From Desulfobacteraceae bacterium (GTDB lineage Bacteria > Desulfobacterota > Desulfobacteria > Desulfobacterales > Desulfobacteraceae): DNA of 64,000 nucleotides. Location: positions 62,001-126,000 of the forward strand of contig JADGFI010000012.1 in NCBI GenBank assembly GCA_016743945.1. Reading direction: 5' to 3'. Shown here one piece after another: positions 60,981 through 64,000 of the stretch. Position numbers and translations under genes: made by a program. Every line of letters starts with the position of its first letter. The stretch's first letter is position 1. Below the pieces are notes generated by a model that saw only the letters and a list, made by a program, of their open reading frames with translations, was not told where the DNA came from and searched no databases.

Positions 60981-61793
60981 TCAATTGTTGGAAAATATCG
61001 TTAATTTTACAGCATTGCATGGACAGGTATCAATACATTTAAAGCATTTATGGCACAGTTTTAAATCAAGCGTGCCAGAGTAGGGGGTAAGTTTTTCCGG
61101 GCATTGTTTTTCACATTTTCTGCAATTATTGCACAAATCAGGGTCCACCACGGGAACCATGGTGTGGTTATAATTTGAAACCATTCCCCGCAGGGCACCC
61201 AGAGGACAGACACTTTTCCAGCCTTTGATCCAGAATATGGCAGCCAGGCCGGGAATAACAAGAAAAATAAGGTCATATCTCAACCTGAAATGGGTTAAAA
61301 ATTCTATGATATTTCTTGATAAAACACCCAGGGGGCAAAATGTGCTGATAAAGGGATATCTGAAAATCCAGATGCCGACAAATGATCCAAATGCTAGGGC
61401 CAGGGCATCTTTGTAATCTGGTTGGGGCATATATTTTTGGATCTTTTTTGTCCATTTTTTAAAAAAAATGCAAAGGGAACCGGGGCAGAGTTTTTCTGCT
61501 GCCCTGATAAATTGCCTTCCCATAATAGAAGCAGGGCACAGCCATGAACAAAAGAACCTGCCGCCCATAAAAATGATGAGCACCACACTCAAAAATCCTG
61601 GCAAGAGCAGCATATTAACGCGATGATCAGCCAGGCAGATTTCAAGAAAGCCCACAGGGCATACAAGTCTTAGAAACCCTAGGCTTAGGGTGCAGCATCC
61701 TGCAACATTGACAGCACCCAGGGCTCCTGCAATGATGATCAAAAGGCTGATAATCCCCACCCCTTTTCTGAAAAAGGCATAATTTAATGTCAT
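60981..61793 (-). CDS. NapH-like membrane 4Fe-4S protein (quinol dehydrogenase subunit)
   Basis: This 270-residue membrane protein has about five hydrophobic helices, CP motifs in loops (FCSWLCPASIMG, STFCPLGVLSR, SVCPLGALRG), and two C-terminal 4Fe-4S motifs (CNNCRKCEKQCP and CHKCFKCIDTCP). This is the architecture of NapH/NosR-C-terminal proteins. It would take electrons from menaquinol and pass them to the NapG-like ferredoxin. ATG at 61793 overlaps the stop of the NapG-like gene by 4 nt (ATGA). Upstream ORF extension is less likely. Confidence 0.85.
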   Translation of the reverse strand: MTLNYAFFRKGVGIISLLIIIAGALGAVNVAGCCTLSLGFLRLVCPVGFLEICLADHRVNMLLLPGFLSVVLIIFMGGRFFCSWLCPASIMGRQFIRAAEKLCPGSLCIFFKKWTKKIQKYMPQPDYKDALALAFGSFVGIWIFRYPFISTFCPLGVLSRNIIEFLTHFRLRYDLIFLVIPGLAAIFWIKGWKSVCPLGALRGMVSNYNHTMVPVVDPDLCNNCRKCEKQCPEKLTPYSGTLDLKLCHKCFKCIDTCPCNAVKLTIFSNN

Positions 61794-62449
61794 CTGTTTT
61801 CTATCCCTTTGATACTGATGACCCTGACAGGACAATAAAAAGCGCAAAGCCCGCAACCAACACAGGCTTTTTCGTTGATATAGGGCTTGATCGGGGAATT
61901 GGTTTTTTTGAGCAGAATAGGAATATCATTTTCTCTTTCAAAGGGCGCTCCATGGGGATTGGGAAAAAGCACTGCCCCTGGAACAGGGCATTTTAAAAAG
62001 CAGAGCATGCAGTTAACGCAGGCTTGCCCATCTATTGCAGCGATACCGATTTTTTCCGCGGCAATATTTTCAGGTTTTACGAGTGCGTTGGCAGGGCAGA
62101 TATCAATGCACGCCAGGCAGGGCTCTTGCCATGCAATGCATCCGCCATGGACAGGGTTTAACACAGGAGTTCCAATGTTTTTAAAATCCAGACCCAGATC
62201 AAGCAGTTCAAGGGCATGGGTCGGGCATGCCTCTATGCAGGCGCCGCATTTGATACATCTTTCGTACAAGGGTTCCAAGGCTCCCGGGGGTCTGGCATAT
62301 GTTTTTTTTCCGGGCAGGCATTTTAATCCGCCCACAACTGCAACCATGGCGCCTGCCTCAAGTCCGTACTTTAAAAAGTTTCTTCTGGAGATGGAAGGCT
62401 TTTTGTGCAGAATCTTCTGTTCTTTGGCTGAACCAATATTTTTCTTCAT
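61790..62449 (-). CDS. NapG/MauM-like periplasmic ferredoxin
   Basis: This 219-residue protein has a Tat signal (SRRNFLKYGLEAGAMVAVVGG near residue 22) and four 4Fe-4S motif sets: CIKCGACIEACP, CLACIDICP, CVNCMLCFLKCP and CVGCGLCAFYCP. It is the electron carrier partner of NapH-like proteins. Here it would deliver electrons to the exported reductive dehalogenase rather than to NapA. It lies 60 bp after rdhB and overlaps the NapH-like gene. Confidence 0.88.
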   Translation of the reverse strand: MKKNIGSAKEQKILHKKPSISRRNFLKYGLEAGAMVAVVGGLKCLPGKKTYARPPGALEPLYERCIKCGACIEACPTHALELLDLGLDFKNIGTPVLNPVHGGCIAWQEPCLACIDICPANALVKPENIAAEKIGIAAIDGQACVNCMLCFLKCPVPGAVLFPNPHGAPFERENDIPILLKKTNSPIKPYINEKACVGCGLCAFYCPVRVISIKGIENR

Positions 62450-62509
62450 CTAAAAGACCTTCCAAATCCTGAAATATCCCGGTTGGCACCGGAACTTGTC
62501 ATGTTCGCT

Positions 62510-62725
62510 CTATACAGGCTGGTTTTTATCCTTGCTTTTGTTATAAATAATAAGACCCAGAACACAACCTGCCACAAGGATCAAGCCTGCCATGATTCCA
62601 AAAACAACGCCTGCTTTAGGTTCCATCTCACCAAAGCTTCCAACAGACAAGGAGAGGGTGCTCAAAAAAAGAGCCGCCCATACTGCCAATGTTAAGATTG
62701 TCATTATTTGTTTATTTTTCATCAT
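62510..62725 (-). CDS. rdhB: RdhB-like small membrane anchor
   Basis: This 71-residue protein has two hydrophobic helices (about 8-28 and 38-58) and a Lys-rich C-terminal end. Position directly after rdhA, with a start that overlaps its stop, identifies it as the putative membrane anchor. It is shorter than the usual RdhB of about 90 residues (three helices), so it may be a variant. Confidence 0.75.
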   Translation of the reverse strand: MMKNKQIMTILTLAVWAALFLSTLSLSVGSFGEMEPKAGVVFGIMAGLILVAGCVLGLIIYNKSKDKNQPV

Positions 62726-64000
62726 TAAACATCTCCATTAAACATTGTATTTTTAAAATGTTTGTCATCAAGGCCATAGGTTCCTGTTTTCATCCCCCAT
62801 ATCTCCTTGGAATCCCGGGGTTGTCCGTAGCCAAAGGCATCATCCAGGCCAAGCATGACAGTATCCATGGGACGGGCATTATCAATGGTCCATCGCACCA
62901 TATCATGGCCCCATATGGCGCCTTTTGTAAAGGGACACACTGCCACGCAATTGGTGCAACTGGCACCTGAATCAACCCAGTAGAGGATGCATTTTTTATA
63001 ATCATTATACCATTTCTTGACCCCGGGATTGTTGCATTCATTGCGGGGGGTCCAGCTCATATCATCCATGGTTATAGATTTTGAAGGACACTCCCTGGCA
63101 CATTTTTTACAGGTGTTGCAAAACTGTGTGACGCCGAACTCAATGGGCTGGTCGGGAATCATGGGCATGTTTGTAAGCACCTTGCAGATTCTGACATTGG
63201 GACCGAATTCCGGGGTTATAAGCAGTCCGTTTCTGCCTGCCTGTCCAAGGCCTGCATCTATTGCCAGGGGAACAGAGGCTCCTGTATCGTTCATGCAGGG
63301 GATTGCAATATAGCCCATGGTCCTGATATATTCTGCAAGGGAGATCGACGCAACTCCCATTCTGGAATAGCCAAGGTTGGTGGCAGCGCCAGAAAGGGCT
63401 GCAGGAGATGTCTGAATCATGGGTCTGTTCATGGCAATACCCATTACAATGCAATTATTAACACTTTCTGGAATCACAAGTTCAGTATCCGTCTCAGTGG
63501 GCGTTGGAACATCCTTGAAAACTATTTTTTTACTTTGAGCCGGGTCTTTGCTGTATCTGTTTTGCTGGGTTGCAGAATAGATCCAGTTCCGGTTAAATTT
63601 TGATATGCCCACAAGATCTGCACCACTTAGGCGTGCCATGAGCTTGGCCTGGATGGTCAGCTGTTTAGGGTCTGTTACATCAGGCTTTCTTGCACCCACC
63701 CTCAGGGGAGGAGGTGTCATCAAATCATTCCAGCTCAGATACCCCTTGTTTTCCAGTCCCTCGCCATGGGGACCGATTATCTTGTTTAATGTCTTGAGTC
63801 CTACTGTGGCAGCAAGATAGGATCTTGCCGCACCAACACTGCCCACATCAATATCTTTATGGGTTTTTCCCTTTAAAAGATTTCCAAACAGATTCTTGCC
63901 CAGAGCCTTGGGCCAGGGAGAACCAATTTCCCTGGATACAACATGGAAGGCAAGATTGGAGGCATCAAATCTTTTTAATACTTTTTCATTGACTTCATAG
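62725..64000 (-). CDS. rdhA: Reductive dehalogenase RdhA (5' end beyond window)
   Basis: At least 424 residues are visible. The frame is open to the right edge, so the start and any Tat signal lie outside. Visible segments include EYIRTMGYIAIPCMNDTGASVPLAIDAGLGQAGRNGLLI, the conserved corrinoid-binding and active-site region, and two Fe-S cluster motifs: CNTCKKCARECP and CTNCVAVCPF. Both clusters, as in PceA, shuttle electrons to a cobamide that removes halogens. The halide substrate (PCE, chlorophenol, bromophenol and so on) cannot be told from this part. It is probably followed in one transcript by rdhB, the NapG-like, NapH-like and ferric-reductase-like genes. Confidence 0.9.
   Translation of the reverse strand, partial: YEVNEKVLKRFDASNLAFHVVSREIGSPWPKALGKNLFGNLLKGKTHKDIDVGSVGAARSYLAATVGLKTLNKIIGPHGEGLENKGYLSWNDLMTPPPLRVGARKPDVTDPKQLTIQAKLMARLSGADLVGISKFNRNWIYSATQQNRYSKDPAQSKKIVFKDVPTPTETDTELVIPESVNNCIVMGIAMNRPMIQTSPAALSGAATNLGYSRMGVASISLAEYIRTMGYIAIPCMNDTGASVPLAIDAGLGQAGRNGLLITPEFGPNVRICKVLTNMPMIPDQPIEFGVTQFCNTCKKCARECPSKSITMDDMSWTPRNECNNPGVKKWYNDYKKCILYWVDSGASCTNCVAVCPFTKGAIWGHDMVRWTIDNARPMDTVMLGLDDAFGYGQPRDSKEIWGMKTGTYGLDDKHFKNTMFNGDV

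Noticed and set aside
1..64000. tRNA, rRNA, CRISPR arrays, insertion sequences
   Set aside because: No cloverleaf-like conserved segments, spacer-repeat arrays, transposase ORFs or terminal inverted repeats with target duplications were seen.

Overview
The window looks like chromosomal DNA of an anaerobic, probably sulfate-reducing member of the Desulfobacterota (Desulfobacterales-like). This is inferred from gene content, not from a marker gene. The pointers are two probable selenoproteins with in-frame UGA, a three-subunit molybdenum hydroxylase, a TRAP transporter under sigma-54 control, an exported rubrerythrin-like protein, many large hybrid sensor kinases, and a reductive dehalogenase operon at the right edge. 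No rRNA, tRNA, CRISPR array or complete insertion sequence was seen.

Layout, left to right. (1) 0.1-3 kb: a metal-responsive ArsR/SmtB regulator and a Cu/Zn-efflux-type permease whose two halves are joined by an in-frame TGA (candidate selenocysteine), then a thioredoxin-reductase-like flavoprotein. (2) 3-8.3 kb, plus strand: an amidohydrolase (SAH/MTA deaminase family), a thymidylate-synthase-family protein overlapping an alpha/beta hydrolase, a GH108 muramidase and an exported ATP-dependent DNA ligase (Lig E type). (3) 15.7-8.3 kb, minus strand: an eight-gene operon with the FAD, 2Fe-2S and Mo subunits of a xanthine-dehydrogenase-family enzyme, a ThiF/MoeB-like E1 enzyme, a ThiS/MoaD-like carrier, a MoeA-like protein, a histidine phosphatase and a lipase. 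An NMT1/SsuA-type ABC transporter (16.2-18.6 kb) is divergent from it. (4) 18.7-37.3 kb: a signalling-rich block with a GAF hybrid kinase and diguanylate cyclase, an HDOD-SpoIIE phosphatase, a PAS-DUF294 nucleotidyltransferase-like protein, a giant class I adenylate cyclase carrying pentapeptide repeats, an exported rubrerythrin-like protein, and a Na+/solute symporter-histidine kinase with a CheY-like regulator. Gene remnants (an M20 peptidase C-terminus and an unknown ORF with TAG) lie at 23.6-25 kb.

(5) 37.7-41.1 kb: a GrdB/PrdB-family selenoprotein (UGA at 38143), an ElaA acetyltransferase, ArfB and an OYE-type flavin oxidoreductase. (6) 41.2-49.8 kb: a DctPQM TRAP transporter behind a near-perfect sigma-54 promoter with two matching upstream inverted repeats, facing a convergent sigma-54 response regulator and a hybrid kinase with a periplasmic solute-binding domain. 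This looks like a self-contained sense-and-import unit. (7) 49.9-53.6 kb: dodecin, a DUF3786 protein, an acyl-CoA synthetase and a TesB thioesterase. (8) 53.8-60 kb: a GntR regulator with two copies of one 14-bp palindrome, a saccharopine-dehydrogenase-like protein, a polar amino acid ABC transporter and a PLP enzyme of the D-cysteine desulfhydrase/L-cysteate sulfo-lyase family, probably one amino acid catabolic regulon. (9) 64-60 kb, minus strand: rdhA (5' end outside the window), rdhB, a NapG-like ferredoxin, a NapH-like membrane ferredoxin, a ferric-reductase-like membrane protein and a YceI-like fragment. This reads as a quinol-to-reductive-dehalogenase electron transfer chain.

The items most worth following up are the selenocysteine permease, the rdh-NapGH-type operon, the Mo hydroxylase operon with its own sulfur-carrier pair, and the adenylate cyclase with pentapeptide repeats.
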